Position numbers and translations under genes: made by a program. A stretch of DNA of 18,207 nucleotides, taken from contig CAZCRG010000027.1 in the NCBI GenBank assembly GCA_964501105.1, forward strand, positions 1 through 18,207, written 5' to 3'. Of this stretch, positions 6,704 to 13,748 are shown one piece after another (the first letter of the stretch is position 1; every line of letters begins with the position of its first letter). The notes beneath the pieces were generated by a model. It searched no databases and was not told the DNA's origin. It saw only the letters and a program-made list of their open reading frames with translations. Source of the DNA: BMS3B sp964501105 (GTDB taxonomy: Archaea; Hydrothermarchaeota; Hydrothermarchaeia; Hydrothermarchaeales; BMS3B).

Positions 6704-7252
6704 ATGGCGCAGATTCCTTTATTAAAAGAAGTAGTTGAGCCCCCTGAAGGAGTAAGCTTGACCCTTGAGGGTGATGAGGTAGTTGTGAAAGGCCCCAAGG
6801 GAGAGTTGAAGAGGAAACTTTACTATCCTGGCATAAAGCTTACCCAGGAGGGCAACAGTATAGTTATTCTGTCCTCCTTCCCCAGAAAAAGACAGCTTGC
6901 TATGATTGGCACCTTTGTTGCCCATATAAAAAATATGATTAAAGGTGTAACAGAGGGCTTCACCTACAAGCTTAAGGTGGTTTATTCCCACTTCCCTGTA
7001 ACTGTTAAGGTGCAGGGTAATGAAGTTATGGTTGAGAACTTTCTGGGCGAAAAGGTGCCAAGAAAGACTGAAATCTTTGGAAACTGTACAGTGAAGGTAA
7101 AGGGACAGGAGATTATAGTTGAAGGAATAAACAAAGAGGAAGTTGGGCAGACAGCAGCCAGGCTTGAGCAGCTTACAAAGGTAAAGAACAGAGACAGGAG
7201 AATCTTCCAGGATGGCATATATCTTGTAGAAAAGGGTGATAAAAATGAGTAA
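6704..7252 (+). CDS. rpl6: Large-subunit ribosomal protein uL6 (L6)
   Basis: uL6 lies near the sarcin-ricin loop and the factor-binding site. It has two repeated L6 domains, residues about 10-80 (VSLTLEGDEVVVKGPKGELKRKL) and about 90-175 (KVVYSHFPVTVKVQGNEVMVENFLGEKVPRKTEIFGN, then IIVEGINKEEVGQTAARLEQ). The C terminus RRIFQDGIYLVEKG is typical of archaea. The length is 182 residues. ATG 6704 follows GAGGTGG (6692-6698); an open TTG at 6677 in uS8 is rejected. The end overlaps the eL32 start by eight bases. Confidence 0.97.
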   Translation: MAQIPLLKEVVEPPEGVSLTLEGDEVVVKGPKGELKRKLYYPGIKLTQEGNSIVILSSFPRKRQLAMIGTFVAHIKNMIKGVTEGFTYKLKVVYSHFPVTVKVQGNEVMVENFLGEKVPRKTEIFGNCTVKVKGQEIIVEGINKEEVGQTAARLEQLTKVKNRDRRIFQDGIYLVEKGDKNE

Positions 7253-7595
7253 AAGGAAACCAGAGTTTAAAAGAGTTGACTATCACAGGCATAAAAAGCT
7301 GAGGCGCTCTGGATGGAGAAAGCCCAGAGGAATCCAAAATAAATCGAGACGTTACAAAAAGGGAAAATTCCTATCGCCCAGTATTGGTTATGGTAATAAA
7401 TCTACTGAGAAGGGTAAGCATCCCTCAGGCTACTTTGAAGTTCTGGTAAGTAATGAAAAAGAGCTTAATGAAGTTGATAAGGAAACCCAGGCTGTGAGGT
7501 TCTCCTCAAAACTTGGTAAGAGAAAGAAGTCTCAGCTCTATGCGAAGGCTCAGGAACTGGGCCTGAAGGTATTAAATCCACCAAAGGAGGCTTAA
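7245..7595 (+). CDS. rpl32e: Large-subunit ribosomal protein eL32 (L32e)
   Basis: eL32 is an archaeal/eukaryotic 50S protein. The 116 residues begin MSKRKPEFKRVDYHRHKKL, followed by the family's SGWRKPRGIQNKSRRYKKGK and SIGYGNKSTEKGKHPSGYFEVLV blocks and a short C-terminal helix. It is on the short side for archaea, with no N-terminal extension. ATG 7245 follows GGGTGAT at 7234-7240. A GTG inside that motif at 7236 is in frame but is not the start. The gene overlaps the uL6 3' end by eight bases. Confidence 0.95.
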   Translation: MSKRKPEFKRVDYHRHKKLRRSGWRKPRGIQNKSRRYKKGKFLSPSIGYGNKSTEKGKHPSGYFEVLVSNEKELNEVDKETQAVRFSSKLGKRKKSQLYAKAQELGLKVLNPPKEA

Positions 7596-7599
7596 GATA

Positions 7600-8049
7600 A
7601 TGACTCTGCTTACACAGCGAAGGCTTGCTTCAGAGCTTCTCAAGGTTGGAATGAATAGAGTGTGGTTTGACCCTGAAGCTACTGAAGAGATTGAAGCAGC
7701 TGTCACAAGAGATGACATAAGGGCACTGATAGCTGATGGCGTGATAAAGGCAAGGCCCATAAAGGGCACAAGCAGAGGAAGAGCAAGAAAGATAGCTCTT
7801 CAGAAGGCCAAGGGAAGAAGGCGCGGTCATGGTAGCAGAAAGGGCTCCAAGGGTGCCAGATTCCCCAGAAAGAGAAGGTGGATTGTCACCATAAGGGCTT
7901 TAAGGAAAGAACTCTCCTCTCTCAAGGAGAAGGGTGAGATAACCCCCAGCACCTACAGGAGGCTCTATCTCCTGGCAAAGGGTGGTACCTTCAAGAGCAG
8001 GGCTCATCTAAAACACTACATAAAAGAACAGGGTTTAATTAAAGGGTGA
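7600..8049 (+). CDS. rpl19e: Large-subunit ribosomal protein eL19 (L19e)
   Basis: eL19 has long basic helices that reach across the 50S and bridge to the 30S. The 149 residues show LTQRRLASELLKVGMNRVWFDPEATEEIEAAVTRDDIRALI, the basic hinge RGRARKIALQKAKGRRRGHGSRKGSKGAR, and the RWIVTIRALRKELSSLKEKGEI helix, all hallmarks of the family. AAGGAGG at 7584-7590 is the ribosome-binding site, four bases after the eL32 stop comes the ATG. The TGA at 8047-8049 is inside the uL18 ribosome-binding site. Confidence 0.97.
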   Translation: MTLLTQRRLASELLKVGMNRVWFDPEATEEIEAAVTRDDIRALIADGVIKARPIKGTSRGRARKIALQKAKGRRRGHGSRKGSKGARFPRKRRWIVTIRALRKELSSLKEKGEITPSTYRRLYLLAKGGTFKSRAHLKHYIKEQGLIKG

Positions 8050-8050
8050 T
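8044..8050 (+). promoter_or_regulatory. Ribosome-binding site of uL18 containing the eL19 stop codon
   Basis: GGGTGAT contains the in-frame eL19 stop TGA (8047-8049) and lies four bases before the uL18 ATG at 8055. Confidence 0.7.
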
Positions 8051-8054
8051 TGTA

Positions 8055-8630
8055 ATGGCAAGAGGACCGAGATACAGAGTTCCCTTCAGAAGGAGAAGGG
8101 AAGGAAAAACTGATTACAGGAGAAGGCTGAAGCTTCTCCTCTCAAGAAAGCCCAGAGCAGTAGTTAGAGTAAGTACAAAGCATGTTACTTCTCAGATTGT
8201 TGAATTCTCCCCTGATGGTGATAAGGTAATAGTTTCTGCAAATTCAAAGGAGGTTCAGAAGCTGGGATGGAAAGGCTCTGGTAAGAGTTTACCAGCCTGC
8301 TATCTTGTTGGCTTTCTGCTGGGCAAAAAGGCTCAGGAGAAGGGTATTGAGGAGGCCATTCTTGACCTTGGGCTTCTTTCACCAATTCCAGGTACAAGAG
8401 CCTTTGCTGTCCTTAAAGGTATAGTCGATTCAGGCCTTAATGTCCCCCACGGTGAAGACATATTCCCGAGTGATGAAAGGATAAGGGGAGAGCACATAGC
8501 AAATTACGCCAAGCAGTTGAGTGAGAAGGATAGAAAGAAGCGCTTCTCTCAGTATATATCCAGAGGCCTGGATCCTGAAAAATTGCCTGAGCACTTTGAA
8601 GAAGTGCTCAATAAGATAAGAGGTGCATGA
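8055..8630 (+). CDS. rpl18: Large-subunit ribosomal protein uL18 (L18)
   Basis: uL18 binds 5S rRNA in the central protuberance together with uL5. The 191 residues begin MARGPRYRVPFRRRREGKTDYRRRLKLL, the archaeal/eukaryotic (L5e-like) form, with the conserved RAVVRVSTKHVTSQIVEF, GWKGSGKSLPACYLVGFLLGKKA, ILDLGLLSPIPGTRAFAVLKGIVDSGLNVPHGE and ERIRGEHIANYAK blocks. Bacterial L18 is much shorter. ATG 8055 is used; the GTG at 8046 is within the ribosome-binding site. The TGA overlaps an ATG just before the uS5 start. Confidence 0.97.
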   Translation: MARGPRYRVPFRRRREGKTDYRRRLKLLLSRKPRAVVRVSTKHVTSQIVEFSPDGDKVIVSANSKEVQKLGWKGSGKSLPACYLVGFLLGKKAQEKGIEEAILDLGLLSPIPGTRAFAVLKGIVDSGLNVPHGEDIFPSDERIRGEHIANYAKQLSEKDRKKRFSQYISRGLDPEKLPEHFEEVLNKIRGA

Positions 8631-8632
8631 TC

Positions 8633-9280
8633 ATGGAAGAAACTGAATGGCTCCCTAAAACAAAGCTTGGTAGGATGGTCAAAAGCGGCGAGATCAAGAG
8701 TATTTCAGAAGTATTTAAAGTTGGTCTTCCAATAATGGAACCTGAAATTGTGGATATCCTCCTGCCAGATCTTGAGGAGGAGGTTATTGATATTAACATG
8801 GTTCAGAGGATGCATAAATCTGGAAGAAGAGTCAGATTCAGAGCCACTGTTGCAGTTGGGAATAAGGATGGTTATGTAGGTCTTGGCAAGGGCGTAGCCA
8901 GAGAGGTAGGCCCTGCAATAAGAAAGGCTATCAAGAATGCTAAAATGAATCTCATTGAGGTAAAGCGCGGCTGCGGCTCCTGGGAATGCGGCTGCGGCAC
9001 ACCCCATACTGTTCCCTTTGCCATAACTGGCAGAGCAGGAAGTGTAAGATTAACTTTAATGCCAGCACCCAGAGGCGTTGGCCTTGTGTGCAACAATGTG
9101 GCAAAGAGAATACTGACTCTGGCTGGTATCCAGGACGTATGGTCAAGAAGCCTGGGACAGACCAAGACTACAGTTAACAACGCCAGAGCCACCTATGAAG
9201 CTCTGAAGAACACCAACACAGTAAAGCTTCAGAAAGAAAGGATCACTTCCATAGGTATAGTTTCAGGGAAGGTGGCTTAA
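8633..9280 (+). CDS. rps5: Small-subunit ribosomal protein uS5 (S5)
   Basis: uS5 lies by the mRNA entry tunnel and affects decoding accuracy. The 215 residues hold the N-terminal dsRBD-like S5 domain (VRFRATVAVGNKDGYVGLGKGVAREVGPAIRKAI, residues 67-100), the archaeal cysteine-rich loop RGCGSWECGCGTPHTVPF (112-129), and the C-terminal domain (GSVRLTLMPAPRGVGLVCNNVAKRILTLAGI). Two ATGs are possible, 8627 and 8633. GAGGTGC at 8620-8626 is one base from the first and seven from the second, so 8633 is preferred. The TAA stop directly abuts the uL30 ATG. Confidence 0.96.
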   Translation: MEETEWLPKTKLGRMVKSGEIKSISEVFKVGLPIMEPEIVDILLPDLEEEVIDINMVQRMHKSGRRVRFRATVAVGNKDGYVGLGKGVAREVGPAIRKAIKNAKMNLIEVKRGCGSWECGCGTPHTVPFAITGRAGSVRLTLMPAPRGVGLVCNNVAKRILTLAGIQDVWSRSLGQTKTTVNNARATYEALKNTNTVKLQKERITSIGIVSGKVA

Positions 9281-9751
9281 ATGAAGCGCCTGGCTGTGGT
9301 GAGAGTTAGAGGCAGTATAGATGTTAGAGGAGATATTAGAGATACCTTTAAAATGCTTAACCTCACAAGGGTTAATCACTGCACCTTCATAGATGATAGA
9401 CCCACCTATAAGGGCATGCTCCAGAAGGTTAAAGACTATGTAACCTGGGGCGAAGTCAGTGCTGAAGATGTGGAGTTCATCCTTAGGCATAGAGGTGAAC
9501 TTGAGGGTAAGAAGAAGCTGACTGACGAGTATGTGAAGGAGAACACCTCCTTTGAAAGTATAGCTGACTTCGCCAAAGCCTTTGTTGAGTTTAAGGCTGA
9601 ACTCAGCGACATACCCAAGCTCAAGAAGGTTTTCAGACTCCATCCGCCAAGGAAAGGTCATAAAGGCGGAATAAAGAGGAGCTTCAGAGAAGGAGGTTCT
9701 CTGGGCTACAGGGGCAGTGAAATTAGAAATCTGCTGTATAAGATGAGGTGA
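9281..9751 (+). CDS. rpl30: Large-subunit ribosomal protein uL30 (L30), archaeal form
   Basis: uL30 is a 23S rRNA-binding protein. The 156-residue archaeal/eukaryotic (L7-like) form starts MKRLAVVRVRGSIDVRGDIRDTFKMLNLTRVNHCTFIDD, then PTYKGMLQKVKDYVTWGEV, and ends FRLHPPRKGHKGGIKRSFREGGSLGYRG. Bacterial L30 is only about 60 residues. AAGGTGG at 9270-9275 lies at the end of uS5, and the ATG immediately follows the uS5 TAA. The TGA stop is inside the GAGGTGAT ribosome-binding site of uL15. Confidence 0.97.
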   Translation: MKRLAVVRVRGSIDVRGDIRDTFKMLNLTRVNHCTFIDDRPTYKGMLQKVKDYVTWGEVSAEDVEFILRHRGELEGKKKLTDEYVKENTSFESIADFAKAFVEFKAELSDIPKLKKVFRLHPPRKGHKGGIKRSFREGGSLGYRGSEIRNLLYKMR

Positions 9752-9752
9752 T
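9745..9752 (+). promoter_or_regulatory. Ribosome-binding site of uL15 containing the uL30 stop codon
   Basis: GAGGTGAT contains the in-frame uL30 stop TGA (9749-9751) and lies four bases before the uL15 ATG at 9757. Confidence 0.7.
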
Positions 9753-9756
9753 TTTC

Positions 9757-10197
9757 ATGGCTCACAAGCACAGGAAGATAAGGAAGAAGATAGGTCACAG
9801 AACCTGCGGTAGAGGCTCTCACAAGAAGAATAGAGGCGCCGGCAACAGAGGCGGAACTGGAATGGCAGGTACCCATAAAGGCAAGTATACCTGGGTTGTT
9901 AAGAATGCTCCCAGATACTTTGGCAGGTACGGCTTTAAGCTTCCTGAAGAGGTAAAGGACATCTACAGGAGTATCAACATTGGTGAGCTGGATGAGATTG
10001 CTTCAGAGCTTCTTGCCGAAGGAATTGCCAGGGAGGGCAGTGAGGGCCTTGAGATAGATATTACAGCCTTAGGCTGTGAGAAGGTTCTGGGCAGAGGTAA
10101 AGTAACAAGAGCTTTAGTTGTTAAGGCGCCACGATTTTCAGAGTCAGCTGTAAAGAAAATAGAAGAAGCAGGTGGAAAGGCAGTGGTTCTGGAGTGA
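9757..10197 (+). CDS. rpl15: Large-subunit ribosomal protein uL15 (L15)
   Basis: uL15 is a late-assembling 50S protein with a long Gly/Arg-rich N-terminal extension into the rRNA. The 146 residues start MAHKHRKIRKKIGHRTCGRGSHKKNRGAGNRGG, followed by the globular domain with FGRYGFKLPEEVKDIYRSINIGELDEIASEL and the C-terminal ALVVKAPRFSESAVKKIEEAGGKAVVLE. The ATG at 9757 is used instead of the in-frame GTG at 9748, which is in the ribosome-binding site. The order uL30-uL15-secY is the conserved end of the archaeal spc operon. Confidence 0.96.
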   Translation: MAHKHRKIRKKIGHRTCGRGSHKKNRGAGNRGGTGMAGTHKGKYTWVVKNAPRYFGRYGFKLPEEVKDIYRSINIGELDEIASELLAEGIAREGSEGLEIDITALGCEKVLGRGKVTRALVVKAPRFSESAVKKIEEAGGKAVVLE

Positions 10198-10201
10198 AAC
10201 T

Positions 10202-11572
10202 ATGGGAGTTCTCCATAATTTTGAGGATATTTTAACCAGTCTGCCTGAGGTAGAACGACCAAGAGTTCCTCTGGGCTTCAAGGATAAGCTCAAGTGGACA
10301 GGTATAATTCTTGTTATTTACTTTGTGATGAGCAATGTAATGCTCTATGGTTTAGACCATGATAAGGCTGTAAACTACTTCGGTGCCATGCAGACTATTC
10401 TTGCCAGCAAGTTTGGAACACTTATAACTCTTGGTATTGGCCCCATTGTAACAGGCTCAATTATTCTTCAGATACTTGTTGGTGGTAAACTAATTGACCT
10501 TGACTTAAGTAATCCTCGAGATAAGGCAATATATCAGGGAACCCAGAAGATTCTTTCTCTTGCCTTTACTATCTTCGAAGGTGGAGTAATGGTAATTATG
10601 GGTGCTCTACCTGCTCAGAATGGCGACCCCTTCTATCAGTTTCTAATAATTGCCCAGCTGGCTGTAGCAGGAGCCCTGATAATATACATGGATGAAGTGG
10701 TTTCGAGATGGGGATTTGGTTCAGGTATAGGATTGTTTATTGTAGCTGGTGTATGTGAGCAGATAGTCTATAGAAGTATATCACCGGTAAAAACAGGAGA
10801 GCAATATGCAGGTTTGATATTAAATACTTTTAATCAGTTACTGTTTAAAGGAGCAGGGTTCAATGCCCTGCTTGATTTAACTCCTTTGCTTGGAACAATA
10901 ATTGTTTTTCTTTTTGTAGTTTATGTTGAAAGTGTTCGTGTTGAAATACCTCTGACATATGGCAGGTTCAGAGGTGCCAGGGGCAGATTTCCAATAAGAT
11001 TTATATATGCAAGCAATATTCCGGTAATCTTTGCAAGTATTCTAATGGCCAATGTCCAGCTCTGGGCAAGACTTCTCGATAATCTTGGCTATCCTATTCT
11101 GGGCACAGTTGGCACAGGAGGTCCAAATACCTACACAGGAATAGTAAAATACTTTACCTATCCCACGCCAATATACAGGGCTGACTTTGATCCAGTGCAT
11201 GCTATAATTTTTGCTATTATTCTAGTAATCCTTTCAGTACTGTTTTCAATTTTCTGGGTTGAAACTGCAGGTATGAACGCCAAAACAGTAGCAAGACAAC
11301 TTCATAGTGGCGGAATGCAGATACCTGGGTTCAGGGGCGATGTGAGAATTATAGAGAGAGTGCTTCAGCGCTATATTCCTGCAGTTACAGTGCTTGGCGG
11401 TGCCACTGTTGCTCTACTTGCAGCTTTTGGCGATTTAACTGGCGCTCTCGGTGGAGGAACTGGTGTTCTTCTTACTGTGGGCATACTTTACAGGATGTAT
11501 GAGGATATGGCAAAGGAGCAGCTCTTTGAGCTCCATCCCATGATGCGTAAAATTCTTGGAGATGTAATATGA
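10202..11572 (+). CDS. secY: Preprotein translocase subunit SecY (Sec61 alpha)
   Basis: SecY forms the protein-conducting channel in the cytoplasmic membrane, with SecE and Sec61 beta. The 456 residues start MGVLHNFEDILTSLPEVERP, an amphipathic archaeal N terminus, and show about ten hydrophobic spans near residues 33-51, 73-93, 115-134, 146-163, 173-190, 228-247, 265-284, 333-352, 393-410 and 414-431. The plug region is near 55-70. The basic cytosolic loop at 254-266 (YGRFRGARGRFPIR) and the loop at 357-392 (GMNAKTVARQLHSGGMQIPGFRGD) are the ribosome-contact loops. GGAG at 10190-10193 precedes the ATG. An open extension to 10172 inside uL15 is rejected. Confidence 0.97.
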   Translation: MGVLHNFEDILTSLPEVERPRVPLGFKDKLKWTGIILVIYFVMSNVMLYGLDHDKAVNYFGAMQTILASKFGTLITLGIGPIVTGSIILQILVGGKLIDLDLSNPRDKAIYQGTQKILSLAFTIFEGGVMVIMGALPAQNGDPFYQFLIIAQLAVAGALIIYMDEVVSRWGFGSGIGLFIVAGVCEQIVYRSISPVKTGEQYAGLILNTFNQLLFKGAGFNALLDLTPLLGTIIVFLFVVYVESVRVEIPLTYGRFRGARGRFPIRFIYASNIPVIFASILMANVQLWARLLDNLGYPILGTVGTGGPNTYTGIVKYFTYPTPIYRADFDPVHAIIFAIILVILSVLFSIFWVETAGMNAKTVARQLHSGGMQIPGFRGDVRIIERVLQRYIPAVTVLGGATVALLAAFGDLTGALGGGTGVLLTVGILYRMYEDMAKEQLFELHPMMRKILGDVI

Positions 11573-11582
11573 GGTGATAGAT

Positions 11583-12143
11583 ATGAAACTTGTTGTGGTT
11601 ACAGGAATACCTGGCGTAGGAAAGACCACAGTGTTAAATGGTGCTCTTGAAAAGCTGGGAGAAGATTTTAAGGTTGTAAATTACGGAGATAAGATGCTCT
11701 CAGTGGCTCTTGAGAGAAATCTTGTGTCCAACAGAGATGAAATGAGAAAGCTTCATCCTGATGTGCAGAAAGACATCCAGAGGGAAGCTGCCAAAGCTAT
11801 AGCTGAAGAAGCTAAAAATAGCAATGTTGTTGTGGATACCCACTGCACCATAAAAACTCCAAGGGGTTACCTCCCTGGCCTACCAAGCTGGGTACTTGAG
11901 GAGCTCAGACCCACTCAGTTTATAGTAGTGGAGGCTGACCCTGAGGAGATAGCAGGTAGAAGAAGGAAAGATGAAACAAGAATTAGAGATGAAGATACAG
12001 TTGAGGAGATAAGGGAGCATCAGGAGATTAATAGAGCTACTGCTATGGCCTATTCTATGCTCACGGGTGCAGTAGTAAAAATTGTCCAGAACCACGACAA
12101 TAAGCTTGAAGAGGCCATTGATGTGCTAATGAAGGCGATATAA
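11583..12143 (+). CDS. adkA: Archaeal-type adenylate kinase
   Basis: AdkA catalyses ATP + AMP to 2 ADP in the cytoplasm. The 186 residues start MKLVVVTGIPGVGKTTV, with the Walker A P-loop at residues 8-16. The archaeal AdkA family is distinct from bacterial Adk. Other family features are the VVDTHCTIKTPRGYLPGLPSWVLEELRP segment and the Arg-rich lid part RRRKDETRIRDEDT. It is placed right after secY, as in Methanocaldococcus and other euryarchaea. ATG 11583 follows GAGGTGAT (11571-11578), which overlaps the secY TGA. The in-frame GTG at 11574 is in this site. Confidence 0.95.
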   Translation: MKLVVVTGIPGVGKTTVLNGALEKLGEDFKVVNYGDKMLSVALERNLVSNRDEMRKLHPDVQKDIQREAAKAIAEEAKNSNVVVDTHCTIKTPRGYLPGLPSWVLEELRPTQFIVVEADPEEIAGRRRKDETRIRDEDTVEEIREHQEINRATAMAYSMLTGAVVKIVQNHDNKLEEAIDVLMKAI

Positions 12144-12656
12144 ATGCCTACCAGTTTTTTAATGCCAGTTTTCAATATTATGACACAGGCTCTTGGCTGG
12201 CTATTCCATTTAACTCAGGATGAAAAGCTCAACTATATGCTGGGAGTATTCTTTATAGCAACTGCTATCTCCATCTTTATAACTCTGGTTACCAATAAGG
12301 TGGTGGACCAGAAGAAGATGAAAGCCACAAAGGAGAAGATGAAGGAATACCAGGAGAGGATGAAGAAAGCTCAGAAGAATGGAAATATGAAAGAGCTTAA
12401 CAAATTAAACAAGGAGATGCTATCTCTCCAGAGTGAGATGTTTTCCAACAGTTTTAAGCCAATGCTCTATACTATGCTTCCCATACTGCTACTCTTCTCC
12501 TGGCTCAGGTATTATATTCCTTCTGACATAAAAGTAGTGGAGCTTCCCTTCTATCTTCCCATCTGGGGAAACCAGCTTGGCTGGTTTGGATGGTATTTCT
12601 TGAGTTCAATTGCAGTTTCACCAATAATAAAGAAAATTTTGAATCTGGAAATGTAG
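12144..12656 (+). CDS. DUF106 family membrane protein (Oxa1/YidC/EMC3-like insertase)
   Basis: The DUF106 proteins of archaea belong to the Oxa1 superfamily with YidC, EMC3 and TMCO1, and are thought to insert membrane proteins next to the ribosome. The 170 residues show a first hydrophobic span near 32-52, a highly charged Lys-rich coiled-coil segment near 53-100 (KATKEKMKEYQERMKKAQ, KELNKLNKEMLSLQSEMF), then spans near 106-124 and 143-163. This three-span plan with a cytosolic coiled coil is that of the family. The ATG comes directly after the adkA TAA. The place next to secY agrees with a role in membrane insertion, which I infer and do not see directly. Confidence 0.9.
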   Translation: MPTSFLMPVFNIMTQALGWLFHLTQDEKLNYMLGVFFIATAISIFITLVTNKVVDQKKMKATKEKMKEYQERMKKAQKNGNMKELNKLNKEMLSLQSEMFSNSFKPMLYTMLPILLLFSWLRYYIPSDIKVVELPFYLPIWGNQLGWFGWYFLSSIAVSPIIKKILNLEM

Positions 12657-12667
12657 GAGGTTAAAGA

Positions 12668-12937
12668 ATGGTTGAGCCCAGATTAAGATCAGGTTCCATG
12701 AAGGCAACTGCTAAAAGAACACCTGGTGGTAGGGTGGTTGTTCACTACAGAAAGAAGAGAGCAAAGGCTGCTAAATGTGCCAGATGCGGCAAGAAACTGC
12801 AGGGCATGAAAATTCTTCGGCCCTGGGCTCTCAAAAGAATAAATAAGTCAAAGAAAAAGGTTAACCGACCCTATGGTGGTTACCTTTGCTCAAGCTGCAT
12901 GAGGGTCGAGATAAAGGCAAGGGTAAGAGGAGAATGA
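12668..12937 (+). CDS. rpl34e: Large-subunit ribosomal protein eL34 (L34e)
   Basis: eL34 is an archaeal/eukaryotic 50S protein absent from several euryarchaeal lineages. The 89 residues start MVEPRLRSGSMKATAKRTPGG, with two CxxC pairs, Cys37/Cys40 (CARCGKKL) and Cys74/Cys77 (CSSC), that can bind one zinc, and the conserved KKKVNRPYGGYLC. GGAGG at 12656-12660 overlaps the DUF106 stop and precedes the ATG. The TGA overlaps the cmk ATG. Confidence 0.95.
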   Translation: MVEPRLRSGSMKATAKRTPGGRVVVHYRKKRAKAAKCARCGKKLQGMKILRPWALKRINKSKKKVNRPYGGYLCSSCMRVEIKARVRGE

Positions 12938-13500
12938 TAATTACCATCTCAGGCCCTATAGGCAGCGGAAAGACAACAGTAGCTAAAGCTCTTTCAGAGA
13001 AATTCAATCTCAGACATATCAGCGCAGGGAAGGTTTTCAGGGACATGGCAAAAGAGCGCAAAATGAGCCTTCAGGAGTTCTCAAAGCTGGCTGAGGAGAA
13101 CCCAGAGATAGACAGAGAGGTAGACCAGAGGCAGATTGCCCTAGCTAAAAATGGCAATGTGGTTATAGATGGGAGGCTCTCAGCTCATCTCATAAAGGAT
13201 GCTGACCTGAGAATATGGCTCAAAGCGAGTATTGAGGAGAGGGCAAGAAGAGTATCAATGCGTGAAAATATCTCCTATGAGGTTGCTCTGAAAGAAACTC
13301 TTGCCAGAGAGGCCAGTGAAAAGAAAAGGTATAAGGAGATTTATAATATTGATATTGATAATCTTGAGCCCTACGACGTAGTCCTCAATACTGAACTATG
13401 GGATGCTGAGAATATTATAGAGGTAATAACCAATATGGTAACTTCCTCCAGGATATGGATGAAGCCAAGCCGCGAGGCAAGGTGGACTGAAAAGGAGTGA
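12934..13500 (+). CDS. cmk: Cytidylate kinase, archaeal type
   Basis: This enzyme phosphorylates CMP/dCMP with ATP in pyrimidine nucleotide metabolism. The 188 residues start MIITISGPIGSGKTTVAKAL, with the P-loop at residues 7-15, then LRHISAGKVFRDMAKERKMSLQEFSKLAEENPEIDREVDQRQ, the VVIDGRLSAHLI motif typical of archaeal Cmk, and the lid region RRVSMRENISYEVALKETLAREASEKKRYKEIYNIDI. The frame is open to 12886 in eL34, but the family start is the ATG at 12934, overlapping the eL34 TGA, with an AAGAGGAG site before it. The eL34-cmk-eL14 order also occurs in Methanocaldococcus. Confidence 0.93.
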   Translation: MIITISGPIGSGKTTVAKALSEKFNLRHISAGKVFRDMAKERKMSLQEFSKLAEENPEIDREVDQRQIALAKNGNVVIDGRLSAHLIKDADLRIWLKASIEERARRVSMRENISYEVALKETLAREASEKKRYKEIYNIDIDNLEPYDVVLNTELWDAENIIEVITNMVTSSRIWMKPSREARWTEKE

Positions 13501-13513
13501 AGAGGTGATATAA

Positions 13514-13747
13514 ATGCTGGATATAGGAAGAGTATGTGTAAAACTTGCAGGAAAGGAAGCTGGAAAGAAGGTTGTGATAGTTGACCTGGTGGACAAGAAC
13601 TTTGTTCTTGTAGATTCTCCCTGGGTCAAGCGAAGGAGATGCAATGTTAAGCACTTAGAGCCTCTTGATACAGTTCTTGAGATTTCAAGAGGAGCTTCTA
13701 CTGAGGAAGTTGAGAAGGCTCTAAAGGAAAATGGGATAGAAGGTTAA
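13514..13747 (+). CDS. rpl14e: Large-subunit ribosomal protein eL14 (L14e)
   Basis: eL14 is a KOW-domain 50S protein of archaea and eukaryotes that several euryarchaeal lineages have lost. The 77 residues show DIGRVCVKLAGKEAGKKVVIVDLVDKNFVLVD followed by KRRRCNVKHLEPLDTVLEI, the family pattern. It is a short form with a brief acidic helix at the end (STEEVEKALKENG). The ATG follows AGAGGTGATATAA. The next gene, cbf5, begins two bases after the stop. Confidence 0.93.
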   Translation: MLDIGRVCVKLAGKEAGKKVVIVDLVDKNFVLVDSPWVKRRRCNVKHLEPLDTVLEISRGASTEEVEKALKENGIEG

Positions 13748-13748
13748 G

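Noticed and set aside
9263..9661. 132-codon minus-strand open frame opposite uL30
   Set aside because: It is antisense to a conserved gene in a dense operon, with no supporting start signal.
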